DNA of 64,000 bases, taken from positions 62,001 to 126,000 of the forward strand of contig NZ_QCZF01000011.1 in the NCBI RefSeq assembly GCF_003075095.1. The letters run 5' to 3'. A program made the position numbers and the translations under genes. The notes under the pieces were generated by a model. That model was not told where the DNA came from and searched no databases. It saw nothing but the letters and a program-made list of their open reading frames with translations. Shown piece by piece: positions 37,376 through 45,868 of this stretch (the first letter of the stretch is position 1; every line of letters starts with the position of its first letter). This DNA comes from Blastococcus litoris (GTDB lineage Bacteria > Actinomycetota > Actinomycetes > Mycobacteriales > Geodermatophilaceae).

Positions 37376-38020
37376 TCACCCGGACCCCACGAGGCCGCAC
37401 TCGTGCGCGAGCACGATCGCCTGCGGCCGGTCGCGCAGGTCCAGCTTCGCCAGGATGTGCCGCACGTGGCTCTTCACCGTCGCCAGGGAGATGAACAGCT
37501 CCGCGGCGATCTCGGGGTTGGAGCGCCCGGCGCCCATCAGCGCCAGGACGTCGCGTTCGCGCTCGCTCAGCGTGCCGAGGCGATCAGCGGTGGGCGCAGG
37601 TGGCCGGCGGACGTAGGCGGCGACCAGCCGCGCGACCACGGTGGGCGCGAGCGGCATCTCGCCGGCGGCCGCCGCCTCGACGGCCGCGACCAGCCGCTCG
37701 CCCCCGGCGTCCTTGAGCAGGTAGCCGGTGGCCCCGGCCTCCAGCGCGCGGTAGGTCAGCTCCTCGCCCTCGAAGGTGGTCAGCACCAGCACCCGGGTCC
37801 GGCTGCCGGACGCGACGATCCGCCGGGTCGCCTCGACGCCGTCCAGCTCCGGCATGCGGATGTCCACCAGCGCGACGTCGGGGGCGGTGTCGAGGACCAG
37901 CCGGACCCCCTCCGCCCCGTCCGCTGCCTCGCCCAGGACCTGGACCCCGGCCAGCTCGAGGATGAGCCGGAGGCCGTCGCGGATCAGCTGCTGGTCGTCG
38001 ACCAGCACCACGGAGGTCAT
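37376..38020 (-). CDS. NarL/LuxR-family response regulator
   Basis: 214-aa two-component regulator. Receiver with DD at 8-9, phospho-acceptor Asp53 (VALVDIRMPELDG), Thr in VLVLTTFE and Lys in GYLLKDAG. LuxR helix-turn-helix: LSERERDVLALMGAGRSNPEIAAELFISLATVKSHVRHILAKL. ATG 38020 overlaps the stop of the kinase gene (ATGA), so the pair is coupled. The likely target is the divergent four-helix membrane protein at 39299 or the system's own promoter. Confidence 0.95.
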   Translation of the reverse strand: MTSVVLVDDQQLIRDGLRLILELAGVQVLGEAADGAEGVRLVLDTAPDVALVDIRMPELDGVEATRRIVASGSRTRVLVLTTFEGEELTYRALEAGATGYLLKDAGGERLVAAVEAAAAGEMPLAPTVVARLVAAYVRRPPAPTADRLGTLSERERDVLALMGAGRSNPEIAAELFISLATVKSHVRHILAKLDLRDRPQAIVLAHECGLVGSG

Positions 38021-39156
38021 CGGGCTGCCGGGACGTCGACCGGGAGCCGGGCGCGCAGCCCGAAGCCGCCGTCGGACCGCGGTCCGGCGTCGAGCTCGCC
38101 GCCGAGGAGCCGCACCCGCTCCCGCATCCCGACCAGTCCGAAGCCCGATCCCGGGGAGCCGGCCGCGGTGCCGGCGTCGTTGACCACCTCGACCACCACG
38201 GCGGGGCCGTCGCCGTCGACGCACACCCGTACCGGCGAGCCCGGCGCGTGGCGCGAGGCGTTGGTGAGCGCCTCCTGCACCAGCCGGTAGCCGGCGAGCC
38301 CGACGCTGGCGTGCAGTGGCCGGGACGGCGGCCGGAAGGTGAGCTCGACCGGTCCGCCGGCGGCGCGGTGCTGCTCGACGAGGGCCGGGACGTCGGCCAG
38401 ACCCGGCTGCGGCCGCAGCGCGCCGTCGCCGTCGTCGCGCAGCAGGCCGACGGCGCGGCGCATCTCGGTCAGCGCCTCGGCGGCCGACCGCCGGATGGCG
38501 GCGATCGGCGCGGCGGCCCGGTCGGGCGCCTTGGTCAGGGCCGCCGCGGCGGCGTCGGCCTGGAGCGCGATGACCGTCACCTCGTGCCCGAGGACGTCGT
38601 GCAGCTCCCGGGCGATGCGGGCCCGCTCCTCGGCGACGGCGGTGCGCTCGGCCAGCGCGCGCTCGCGCAGCAGCTGGCCGGTGAGCTCCCGCAGCCGCCG
38701 GTTCTGCTCGCGCTGGTGGGCGACCAGCCGCCCCGCGGCCGCGGGGCCGACCACCACGAGAGCCGCGCCGATGGCGGCGGTCGGGTGCTCCGGCCCCAGC
38801 AGGGTCAGGGCCACCCCGGCGACGAGTCCGACGGTGCAGACGCCGAGGATCCGCCACGTCCCCGTGGCGTAGGCGCCCACCGAGTAGAAGAGCAGCCCGG
38901 CGATGACGTAGCCGAGGAGCAGGAAGCCGTCCGCCGTCGGGATCGTCCAGACCGCCGTCATCACGAGAGCCGCGGTCGAGGGGAGGACCCGCCGCCACGC
39001 CAGGGGTGCGGTCGAGCCCACGGCGACCAGCGCCGACACCACCGGGGAGGCGATGGGGGCGACCGCGACCTGCACCAGCGAGAGGGCGCAGAGGACGGCG
39101 GCCAGGACGACGTCGGACCGCGGCGGCAGGACCGGACGGGGCTGCGACGGGGCCAC
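38017..39156 (-). CDS. HisKA_3-type sensor histidine kinase
   Basis: 379 aa. Four to five membrane helices in the first ~145 residues with almost no extracytoplasmic loop, so it may sense the membrane itself. Coiled linker, HisKA_3 dimerisation box with His186 (IARELHDVLGHEVTVIALQ) and ATPase domain (LVQEALTNASRHAPGS, GFGLVGMRERVRLLGG). Typical NarL-system partner of the regulator downstream. GTG 39156; 142 bp to the divergent gene. Confidence 0.94.
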   Translation of the reverse strand: MAPSQPRPVLPPRSDVVLAAVLCALSLVQVAVAPIASPVVSALVAVGSTAPLAWRRVLPSTAALVMTAVWTIPTADGFLLLGYVIAGLLFYSVGAYATGTWRILGVCTVGLVAGVALTLLGPEHPTAAIGAALVVVGPAAAGRLVAHQREQNRRLRELTGQLLRERALAERTAVAEERARIARELHDVLGHEVTVIALQADAAAAALTKAPDRAAAPIAAIRRSAAEALTEMRRAVGLLRDDGDGALRPQPGLADVPALVEQHRAAGGPVELTFRPPSRPLHASVGLAGYRLVQEALTNASRHAPGSPVRVCVDGDGPAVVVEVVNDAGTAAGSPGSGFGLVGMRERVRLLGGELDAGPRSDGGFGLRARLPVDVPAAR

Positions 39157-39192
39157 GGAGCCGAAGGGTAGGGCGGCCGGGGCCCGGTGGCA

Positions 39193-39208
39193 TCAGCCCT
39201 GGGGCTGA
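39193..39208. promoter_or_regulatory. Palindrome in the divergent promoter of the NarL-type system
   Basis: TCAGCCC-TG-GGGCTGA, perfect 7-bp arms with a 2-bp centre, a good shape for a LuxR-type dimer. It lies 37 bp upstream of the kinase GTG and 90 bp upstream of the divergent gene's ATG. Confidence 0.5.
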
Positions 39209-39243
39209 GCGGACAAGCCGCCTCCGGATCGATGCGGGCGGGG

Positions 39244-39271
39244 GGCGCCGGTTCCTAGCGTTCCCGGCGCC
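39244..39271 (+). promoter_or_regulatory. Inverted repeat framing a -10-like TAGCGT before the four-helix gene
   Basis: GGCGCCGG (39244-39251) and CCGGCGCC (39264-39271) are perfect arms; the 12-bp loop contains TAGCGT (39256-39261), a TANNNT match. ATG follows at 39299. Either an operator over the promoter or a leader hairpin. Confidence 0.4.
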
Positions 39272-39298
39272 GAACCACCCCTCGTCCAGGAGAACGCC

Positions 39299-39706
39299 AT
39301 GCCCACCACCACCGCACCCGCTCCCGTCGCCACCCCCTCCCGCGCCCGCGGCGCCCTGCTCCAGGGCACGCGGCTCCTGCTCGGAGCCTTCGGCGCCCTC
39401 AAGCTCGGCGGCACCGCCTACTTCCTCTTCTTCGCCACCGCCGAGCAGGGCGGGGACCCCGAGGGGCTGGGCGACTGGTCCGTCGGCGTGTGGTCGACCG
39501 TCCTCGCGGTCGCCTTCCTCGTCGCCGCCGTCCGGCTGGGCCGGGACGAGCGCGTCGTCCCGCTGCTCTGGGGCGTGCTGGCCCTCGACGTGGTGTTCAG
39601 CGCGGTGAAGCTGACCGTCTACGACGAGCCGGAGGCGGTGCTCTTCATGGCCGTCGACGTCGTGGTCATCGGGCTGCTGGCGCTCCTCCGCCGGCGTGCT
39701 GCCTGA
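39299..39706 (+). CDS. Four-helix membrane protein, function unknown
   Basis: 135 aa. After a 22-residue polar N terminus come four hydrophobic helices (roughly 25-47, 61-80, 88-105, 112-130) ending in [10 protein letters not shown]. No conserved polar active site. ATG 39299 with CCAGGAGA (39286-39293). Divergent from the NarL-type two-component pair and separated by palindromes, so it is the best candidate for regulation by it. Its 3' end overlaps the converging methylase gene by 41 bp. Confidence 0.82.
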   Translation: MPTTTAPAPVATPSRARGALLQGTRLLLGAFGALKLGGTAYFLFFATAEQGGDPEGLGDWSVGVWSTVLAVAFLVAAVRLGRDERVVPLLWGVLALDVVFSAVKLTVYDEPEAVLFMAVDVVVIGLLALLRRRAA

Positions 39707-40328
39707 TCCACGCGTGCATGGCGATGCCCGCCGCGACACCGGCGTTGATCGACCGGGTCGAGCCGAACTGGGCGATGGAGAGCACGCCGTCGGCCGCGTC
39801 GCGGGCCTCGTCGGAGAGCCCGGTGCCCTCCTGCCCGAAGAGCAGGACGCACGCCCGAGGGAGCTCGGCCGTCTCCAGCGGCCGGGCTCCCGGCAGGTTG
39901 TCGACCGCCAGCAGCGGCAGGCCGGCCTCCCGTGCCCAGGCGACGAGCGCGCCCACGTCGGGGTGGTGGCGGACGTGCTGGTACCGGTCGGTGACCATCG
40001 CCCCCCGGCGGTTCCAGCGCTTCCTGCCCACGACGTGCACCGCCTCGGCGAGGAATGCGTTGGCGGTCCGGACCACGGTGCCGATGTTCAGGTCGTGCCG
40101 CCAGTTCTCGATGGCGACGTGGAAGGGGTGCCGGCGGCGGTCGAGGTCGGCGACGATCGCCTCGACGGTCCAGTAGCGGTACGCGTCGACCACGTTGCGG
40201 CGGTCGCCGTGCGCCAGGAGCTCGGGGTCGTAGCGCGGGTCGGCCGGCCACGGCCCCTCCCACGGGCCGACGCCGACGACGTCGAGCGGGGCCTCCGGCG
40301 GGGTGAGGTCTGTCTCGCGCTCGGCCAT
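39666..40328 (-). CDS. TrmH/SpoU-family RNA 2'-O-methyltransferase
   Basis: 220-aa SPOUT-class methylase with the three SpoU motifs: [28 protein letters not shown] and [26 protein letters not shown] target not determinable. ATG 40328; GTG 40337 is an alternative. Divergent from rlmN over 33 bp, so two RNA methylases share a promoter region. Confidence 0.9.
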   Translation of the reverse strand: MAERETDLTPPEAPLDVVGVGPWEGPWPADPRYDPELLAHGDRRNVVDAYRYWTVEAIVADLDRRRHPFHVAIENWRHDLNIGTVVRTANAFLAEAVHVVGRKRWNRRGAMVTDRYQHVRHHPDVGALVAWAREAGLPLLAVDNLPGARPLETAELPRACVLLFGQEGTGLSDEARDAADGVLSIAQFGSTRSINAGVAAGIAMHAWIRQHAGGGAPAAR

Positions 40329-40361
40329 CCGGGCCACGCTAGTGGGACGATGGGCGGCGCC

Positions 40362-41537
40362 ATGACTGCCCTTCCGCTCGTCTTCGACGCCCCGCGCCGC
40401 GGGATGCCCCCGCGCCACCTCGCCGACCTGTCGCCCGAGGAGGCCCGCACGGCGGTCACCGAACTCGGCCAGCCGGCGTTCCGGGCCGATCAGCTGGCCC
40501 GCCACTTCTTCCGCGGGGTGACCGACCCGGCGCAGATGACCGACCTGCCCGCCGCCTCCCGCGAGGCGCTGACCGAGGCGCTCCTGCCGGGACTGCTGAC
40601 CGTCGTCCGCCACCAGACGGCCGACAACGGGCGCACCCGCAAGACGCTGTGGCGGCTGCACGACGGTGCCCTCGTCGAGAGCGTCCTCATGCGCTACCCC
40701 GACCGCGCCACCGTCTGCATCTCCAGCCAGGCCGGCTGCGGGATGGCCTGCCCCTTCTGCGCCACCGGCCAGCAGGGCCTGACCCGCAACCTGTCCGCCG
40801 CCGAGATCATCGGCCAGGCGGTGGCCGCGGCGGCCGCGATGGCGAACGGCGAGATCGACGGCGGGCCGGGGCGGCTCTCCAACGTCGTCTTCATGGGCAT
40901 GGGGGAGCCGCTGGCCAACTACGCCCGGGTGCGCAAGACGCTCGACGCGCTGCTCACGCCTGCCCCGCACGGCCTCGGGCTGTCCCAGCGCTCGGTCACC
41001 GTGTCGACCGTGGGACTGGTGCCGGCGATCCGCCGGCTCACCGACGAGGGGCGCAACGTCACCCTCGCGGTGAGCCTGCACGCGCCCGACGACGAGCTGC
41101 GCAACACCCTCGTGCCGATCAACACCCGCTGGAAGGTCGCCGAGGTCATCGACGCCGCGGACGCCTACGCGCGCAAGACCGGCCGCCGGTACTCGATCGA
41201 GTACGCCCTGATCCGCGACGTGAACGACCAGCCGTTCCGGGCCGACCTGCTGGGGGAGCTGCTGGCCGGGAAGCTGGCGCACGTGAACCTGATCCCGCTC
41301 AACCCGACCCCGGGCAGCCCGTGGGACGCCAGCCCCCTGCCCGCGCAGCGCGAGTTCGTCGCCCGGCTGCGCGCCGCCGGTGTGGCGACGACCGTGCGCG
41401 ACACCCGGGGCCAGGACATCGACGGCGCCTGCGGCCAGCTGGCCGCGGCCGACCGGGTCGAGGGCGTGCCGAGCCTGGCAGTGCCGGTGCCGTCGGTCGA
41501 GCCGCCCCTCGAGCTGGGCGCGGAGGGCGACGAGTGA
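40362..41537 (+). CDS. rlmN: Dual-specificity 23S rRNA/tRNA adenine-C2 methyltransferase RlmN
   Basis: Radical-SAM enzyme methylating A2503 of 23S rRNA and A37 of tRNA, 391 aa. The CxxxCxxC cluster is C126/C130/C133 ([16 protein letters not shown]); also [59 protein letters not shown], and the C-terminal Cys in [15 protein letters not shown] 40362; ATG 40350 (four residues longer) is equally possible. The stop overlaps the VIT1 gene. Confidence 0.96.
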   Translation: MTALPLVFDAPRRGMPPRHLADLSPEEARTAVTELGQPAFRADQLARHFFRGVTDPAQMTDLPAASREALTEALLPGLLTVVRHQTADNGRTRKTLWRLHDGALVESVLMRYPDRATVCISSQAGCGMACPFCATGQQGLTRNLSAAEIIGQAVAAAAAMANGEIDGGPGRLSNVVFMGMGEPLANYARVRKTLDALLTPAPHGLGLSQRSVTVSTVGLVPAIRRLTDEGRNVTLAVSLHAPDDELRNTLVPINTRWKVAEVIDAADAYARKTGRRYSIEYALIRDVNDQPFRADLLGELLAGKLAHVNLIPLNPTPGSPWDASPLPAQREFVARLRAAGVATTVRDTRGQDIDGACGQLAAADRVEGVPSLAVPVPSVEPPLELGAEGDE

Positions 41538-42250
41538 GCTCGGCGCCGGCCGAGGCCGAGGCGCACGAGCACAGCCACGCCGACGTCTCCGGCGGCTGGC
41601 TGCGCGCCGCCGTCTTCGGGGCGATGGACGGCCTGGTCACGAACACGGCGCTGGTCGCCGGCGTGGGTGGGGGAGGCGCCGCCCCGCGGGCGATCGTCCT
41701 GGCCGGGACGGCGAGCCTGGTGGCCGGCGCGATCTCCATGGCGCTGGGCGAGTACACCTCGGTGAAGACGCAGAACGAGCAGCTCGACCTCGAGGTCGAG
41801 AAGGAGCGCCGGGAGCTCGAGCGCAACCCGGAGGGCGAGCTCGCCGAGCTGATCGAGATGCTGCGCGTCCGCGGCGTCGACGACCGCCTGGCCCGGAAGG
41901 TCGCCGTCCAGCTGTCCCAGGACCCCGAGACCGCCCTGCGGCTGCACGTCGTCGCGGAGATCGGGCTGAGCCCGGAGGACAAGCCCTCGCCGATGACGGC
42001 GGCGGTCTCGTCCTTCTTCACCTTCGGCACCGGTGCGCTGCTGCCCCTGCTGCCCTACCTCTTCGGGGCCTCGCTGCTCTGGGTGGCACTGCTGTGCGGC
42101 GGGCTCGGTCTGCTGGCCGCCGGGGCGCTGTCGTCGCGCTTCACCCCGCGGCCGTGGTGGTTCGCCGGCTTGCGGCAGCTGCTGTTCGGTGCGCTGGCCG
42201 CGGGCGTGACCTACGCGATCGGCTCGGCGATCGGCGTCGCCGTCACCTGA
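41534..42250 (+). CDS. VIT1/CCC1 family iron/manganese transporter
   Basis: 238-aa membrane transporter of the VIT family. A His-rich N terminus ([14 protein letters not shown]), helix 1 with [17 protein letters not shown], helix 2 with [21 protein letters not shown], a cytosolic acidic helical metal-binding domain ([39 protein letters not shown]), then three helices. Exports Fe2+/Mn2+ in known members. GTG 41534 overlaps the rlmN stop. Confidence 0.92.
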   Translation: MSSAPAEAEAHEHSHADVSGGWLRAAVFGAMDGLVTNTALVAGVGGGGAAPRAIVLAGTASLVAGAISMALGEYTSVKTQNEQLDLEVEKERRELERNPEGELAELIEMLRVRGVDDRLARKVAVQLSQDPETALRLHVVAEIGLSPEDKPSPMTAAVSSFFTFGTGALLPLLPYLFGASLLWVALLCGGLGLLAAGALSSRFTPRPWWFAGLRQLLFGALAAGVTYAIGSAIGVAVT

Positions 42251-42259
42251 CGGGGTTGC

Positions 42260-43216
42260 TCAGGGCGCGCAGGACATCCCGGCCGCCGCGACGGCGTCCC
42301 GCGTGGCCGCGGTGGGGAACCGGACCAGGGTCCCGCTCACCGGGTCGCCGACGGGCAGGACGGTCGCACCGTCGAGGCGGGCGTCCGCCAGGGTGAGCAG
42401 GTCGCGGGCGGAGGTGCCGGAGTCGACGGTCAGCGCCCCGGACAGCGCCCAGGCCAGGCCGTGCAGGCGCACGGGTCGGGTGGCCGACACCGTCACCGCC
42501 CGCGCCAGTGCCTCGGCGACCGCCGTCGCGTGCGACGCACGACCGTCCGGGTCGACGTCGGCGGACACCCACCGTCCGTCGACGAGTTCCTGGGGGGAAC
42601 GCGAGCGCACCAGGGCCAGGGCCGTCGCGCCGTCGACGTGCCGGCGGCCCGCCTCGCGCAGCTCCAGGCCCGCCGCGGGGTCACGGACGGGAGCCGGGAC
42701 GTCGACGGTCAGACCACCCGCCGCGTCCACGACGGCGGCGAAGCCCGCCAGGTCGATCGCGAGCAGGTGGTCGGCGGCGATGCCCAGCGCGCAGAGGGCG
42801 TCGACCGTCGACTGCGGGCCCTCCAGCCAGGTCAGCGCGAGCCGAGCGGCCGCCTGCGGGACCACGAGGTCGCGAGGGACGGAGAAGGCGGTGGTGCTCT
42901 CACCGGAACGGTGGACGACGAGGACGACGTCGGCGCGGCTCCCGGGCACCTCGTCGACCGAGCCGAAGTCGGCGACGGACGCGCCCTCGGGCAGCCGGGC
43001 GCGGGAGTCCTCGCCCACCAGCACCCAGGTCTCGCCCGGTCCCCGGGGTAGCTCGACGGCCAGCCGGTCGACGCGCCCGGTCACGACGGTGGCGTCGAGG
43101 GCCAGGACACCCAGCACCAGGAGCAGTACGCCGACGACGGTCGGCACGGTGGTGCGACGCGACGGACGCCGCCCCGGGGAACCCGGGGCGGCGTCCGCCG
43201 TGGAGCTGCTGGGCAC
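42260..43216 (-). CDS. LytR-CpsA-Psr (LCP) domain protein
   Basis: 318 aa. N-terminal cytoplasmic tail, one membrane helix (~residues 24-46), then an extracellular LCP domain: VLVGEDSRARLPEG, ADVVLVVHRSGESTTAFSVPRDLVV, LLAIDLAGFAAVVDAAGGLTVDVPAPVRD, HVDGATALALVRSRS. LCP enzymes attach glycopolymers to peptidoglycan. One conserved Arg region is looser than usual, so activity is inferred. GTG 43216 starts 2 bp after the LAxTG gene, so both surface proteins are cotranscribed. Confidence 0.88.
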   Translation of the reverse strand: MPSSSTADAAPGSPGRRPSRRTTVPTVVGVLLLVLGVLALDATVVTGRVDRLAVELPRGPGETWVLVGEDSRARLPEGASVADFGSVDEVPGSRADVVLVVHRSGESTTAFSVPRDLVVPQAAARLALTWLEGPQSTVDALCALGIAADHLLAIDLAGFAAVVDAAGGLTVDVPAPVRDPAAGLELREAGRRHVDGATALALVRSRSPQELVDGRWVSADVDPDGRASHATAVAEALARAVTVSATRPVRLHGLAWALSGALTVDSGTSARDLLTLADARLDGATVLPVGDPVSGTLVRFPTAATRDAVAAAGMSCAP

Positions 43217-43218
43217 GG

Positions 43219-44049
43219 TCAGGCCTGCGCCGCCCCCTGCGACCGCCGGCGCGCCACGACGAGCGCGCCCGCGCCGGCCAGCACGAGACCCCCACCGAGG
43301 ACGAGCGGGACCGTCACGTCGGCGCCGGTGCTGGCCAGGCGCGGGCCGGCCTTCGCCACTGTGACCGGGTAGGTGACCGTCGTGCCGTCGGCCCGCGTCA
43401 CGACCAGGTTGTGCGCACCGGCCGGCGTGCCCGCCGGGACGGTGAAGGCGACGGTGATGGTGCCGCTGGAGTCGGCGGTGAAGGTGCCGAGGTTCTGCGG
43501 GGTGGAGTGGAGCACCAGGGTGACGACCTCGTTCGGGAGGTAGCCGGACAGCCGCAGCATGCGCTTCTCGCCGGGAGCCACGCCCTTGTCGTCCGGCGTC
43601 AGCGTCGTGCCCGGCGCGACGGTCTGGCAGCCGGAGGCGCACTCGGCCGGGACCGGGACGGTGCCCAGCGTGACGGCGACGAGGGGGTACTTGCTCTGGG
43701 TCACGTAGTCGTCGCAGGTGACCTGGAGCCGGAACGTGCCCTGCGGGTGGCCCGCGGAGAACGTCTCCCGGAAGGACCACGTGCCGTCCGGGAGGACGAG
43801 CATCCCGTCGCCCATCTCCGGGGTGTCGGGCGAGGTGATCGTGACCCACGGCGCCGTCCCGCCGGGGCCGGCCACGCAGCCGCTGCCGGAGACGGTGAAG
43901 TACTCGTTCGCCTGGACGGACGTGTGGGAAACGGTCGGGCGGGGGAGGTCGGCGGCAGCGGCGGCGGGCGCGACGCTCACGGCGCCGGCGACCAGCGCGA
44001 GGCCGGCGAGCAGTCCGGTGGTGATCCGGCGGAGGGCGGGGCGGGACAT
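43219..44049 (-). CDS. Secreted protein with LAxTG sortase motif
   Basis: 276 aa. Signal peptide residues 1-33 (ITTGLLAGLALVAGAVSVAPAAAAA), two immunoglobulin-like/IPT-style beta regions with two cysteine pairs, then LASTG at 238-242, a hydrophobic stretch (VPLVLGGGLVLAGAGALVV) and an ARRRSQ tail: a complete class E-type sorting signal. The protein is expected to be linked to the cell wall. ATG 44049. In operon with the LCP protein. Upstream (44086-44096) is the small palindrome CCGGTCACCGG. No sortase gene is in the window. Confidence 0.88.
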   Translation of the reverse strand: MSRPALRRITTGLLAGLALVAGAVSVAPAAAAADLPRPTVSHTSVQANEYFTVSGSGCVAGPGGTAPWVTITSPDTPEMGDGMLVLPDGTWSFRETFSAGHPQGTFRLQVTCDDYVTQSKYPLVAVTLGTVPVPAECASGCQTVAPGTTLTPDDKGVAPGEKRMLRLSGYLPNEVVTLVLHSTPQNLGTFTADSSGTITVAFTVPAGTPAGAHNLVVTRADGTTVTYPVTVAKAGPRLASTGADVTVPLVLGGGLVLAGAGALVVARRRSQGAAQA

Positions 44050-44189
44050 CTGTACTCCGGGAGGCCAGCGGTCCGCAGCCTCGGACCGGTCACCGGATGT
44101 GTATCGGAACTCCCCCGTCCATCGACCTCGGAGAGTAGCGACACGCCGACGAAGAGTCGGGATCGTTGTGCCGACTGGTCACCGGACGG

Positions 44190-44223
44190 AGAAGGCCCGC
44201 TCCCCGGAGGGAGCGGGCCTTCT
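44190..44223 (-). terminator. 15-bp stem-loop after DUF2631
   Basis: A perfect 15-bp stem (44190-44204 with 44209-44223) with a CGGA loop, 20 bp past the DUF2631 stop on the minus strand. The strongest hairpin in the window. It separates DUF2631 from the LAxTG operon promoter. Confidence 0.8.
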
Positions 44224-44243
44224 CTCGCGAGGTCTGCGCGCGG

Positions 44244-44531
44244 TCAGCGGCTGCGCCAGGCGTTCTTCCGGCGCCGCATGTCCCAGATCAGGATCAGCAC
44301 CATCACCAGCGCGATGCCGACGATCCAGAGGTCCTCCATCCGGCCCTCGTGGTTGCCGAACAGGTAGGTCAGGAGGACGAGGACGGCGATCCAGGCGCCG
44401 ATGCGCCCCTTGCCGCCCGTCTCGCCGTGCCAGCCCCAGTCCTCGGGGCGCTCGTGCTCGACCGGGTGGTCACCGACGCGGACGACGCCCTCTTCACGAC
44501 CGGGCTGGTTGACCCGCTGGGTCTCGCTCAC
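44244..44531 (-). CDS. DUF2631 family membrane protein
   Basis: 95 aa. Hydrophilic N terminus ([10 protein letters not shown]), helix ~45-60 ([15 protein letters not shown]), a short NHEG loop, helix ~68-85, then basic [15 protein letters not shown]2631 proteins are small actinobacterial membrane proteins usually next to dxr, as here. Function unknown. Divergent from dxr. Confidence 0.9.
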   Translation of the reverse strand: MSETQRVNQPGREEGVVRVGDHPVEHERPEDWGWHGETGGKGRIGAWIAVLVLLTYLFGNHEGRMEDLWIVGIALVMVLILIWDMRRRKNAWRSR

Positions 44532-44670
44532 GCGCTGCTCCTCGATGGCACTCGTCGACCGGCTCGCCCCGCACGTTCGCGGGCACGGTCATTCTGGCAG
44601 GCCCCGGCGCCGGACACCGGGCGAGGTGGCGCGGCGACGGCGCGCCGCGGCCTCGGGAAGGATGCCACCC

Positions 44671-45867
44671 GTGAGTTCACCCCGTCAGGTCACGCTGCTC
44701 GGCTCCACCGGCTCGATCGGCCGGCAGGCCATCGCCGTCGCCGTCCAGAACCCCGACCGGCTGCAGATCACCGGTCTGGCCGCCGGGGGAGGGGACGTCG
44801 CCCGGCTCGCCGAGCAGGCGCTGGCCCTCGGCGTGCGCACCGTCGCCGTCGCCCGCGCGACCGCGGCGCAGGACCTCCAGCTGGCCTTCTACGCCGAGGC
44901 ATCCCGGCGGGGCTGGGCCAAGGGGGAGTACTCGCTGCCCGAGATCCTGGCCGGTCCGCGGGCAGCGGAGGAGCTCGCCGCCCGCCCGGCAGACGTCGTC
45001 CTCAACGGGATCACCGGCTCCATCGGCCTCGGGCCCACCCTCTCGGCCCTGCGCGCCGGCCGCACCGTGGCGCTCGCGAACAAGGAGTCGCTCGTCGCCG
45101 GAGGCGTGCTCGTCACCGAGGCCGCGGCGCCGGGGCAGCTGGTGCCGGTGGACTCCGAGCACTCGGCGCTGGCCCAGTGCCTCCGGGGCGGTGCGCGCGA
45201 CGAGGTCGCCCGCCTCGTCCTGACCGCGAGCGGCGGCCCGTTCCGCGGACGCACCGTCGACCAGCTCGCGGACGTCACCGTCGAGCAGGCCCTGGCCCAC
45301 CCGACGTGGGACATGGGACCCGTCGTCACGATCAACTCCGCGACGCTGGTCAACAAGGGGCTCGAGCTGATCGAGGCGCACCTGCTCTTCGACGTCCCGT
45401 ACGCCGACATCGACGTCGTGGTGCACCCGCAGTCGATCGTCCACTCGATGGTGACGTTCGCCGACGGCGCGACCATCGCGCAGGCGAGCCCGCCGGACAT
45501 GCGGCTGCCGATCGCCCTCGCCCTCGCCTGGCCGGACCGGCTGCCCGTCGTCCAGCCGGCGCTGGACTGGTCCACGGCGAGCTCCTGGGAGTTCTTCCCG
45601 CTCGACGAGGCCGCCTTCCCCGCCGTCCGCCTGGCGCGAGCCGCCGGCGAGGCCGGCGGGGTCGTCCCGGCGCTCTACAACGCCTCGAACGAGGAGGCCG
45701 TGGCCGCCTTCGTGGCGGGTCGCCTGTCGTTCCGGGGCATCGTCGACCTCGTCGCGCGTACCCTCGACGACGCGCCGGACCTCGGCGTCCCCACCTGCGT
45801 CGAGGACGTCCTGGCGGCGGAGAAGTGGGCCCGGGAGCACGCCCGGGCGGTCATCGCCGGAGGCTGA
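44671..45867 (+). CDS. dxr: 1-deoxy-D-xylulose 5-phosphate reductoisomerase
   Basis: Second enzyme of the MEP isoprenoid pathway (DXP to MEP, NADPH), 398 aa. NADPH loop [24 protein letters not shown]; metal and substrate residues [61 protein letters not shown] 44671 has GGAAGGA 8 bases upstream; ATG 44662 overlaps that sequence and is less likely. GGAGG at its 3' end serves rip1. Confidence 0.96.
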   Translation: MSSPRQVTLLGSTGSIGRQAIAVAVQNPDRLQITGLAAGGGDVARLAEQALALGVRTVAVARATAAQDLQLAFYAEASRRGWAKGEYSLPEILAGPRAAEELAARPADVVLNGITGSIGLGPTLSALRAGRTVALANKESLVAGGVLVTEAAAPGQLVPVDSEHSALAQCLRGGARDEVARLVLTASGGPFRGRTVDQLADVTVEQALAHPTWDMGPVVTINSATLVNKGLELIEAHLLFDVPYADIDVVVHPQSIVHSMVTFADGATIAQASPPDMRLPIALALAWPDRLPVVQPALDWSTASSWEFFPLDEAAFPAVRLARAAGEAGGVVPALYNASNEEAVAAFVAGRLSFRGIVDLVARTLDDAPDLGVPTCVEDVLAAEKWAREHARAVIAGG

Positions 45868-45868
45868 A

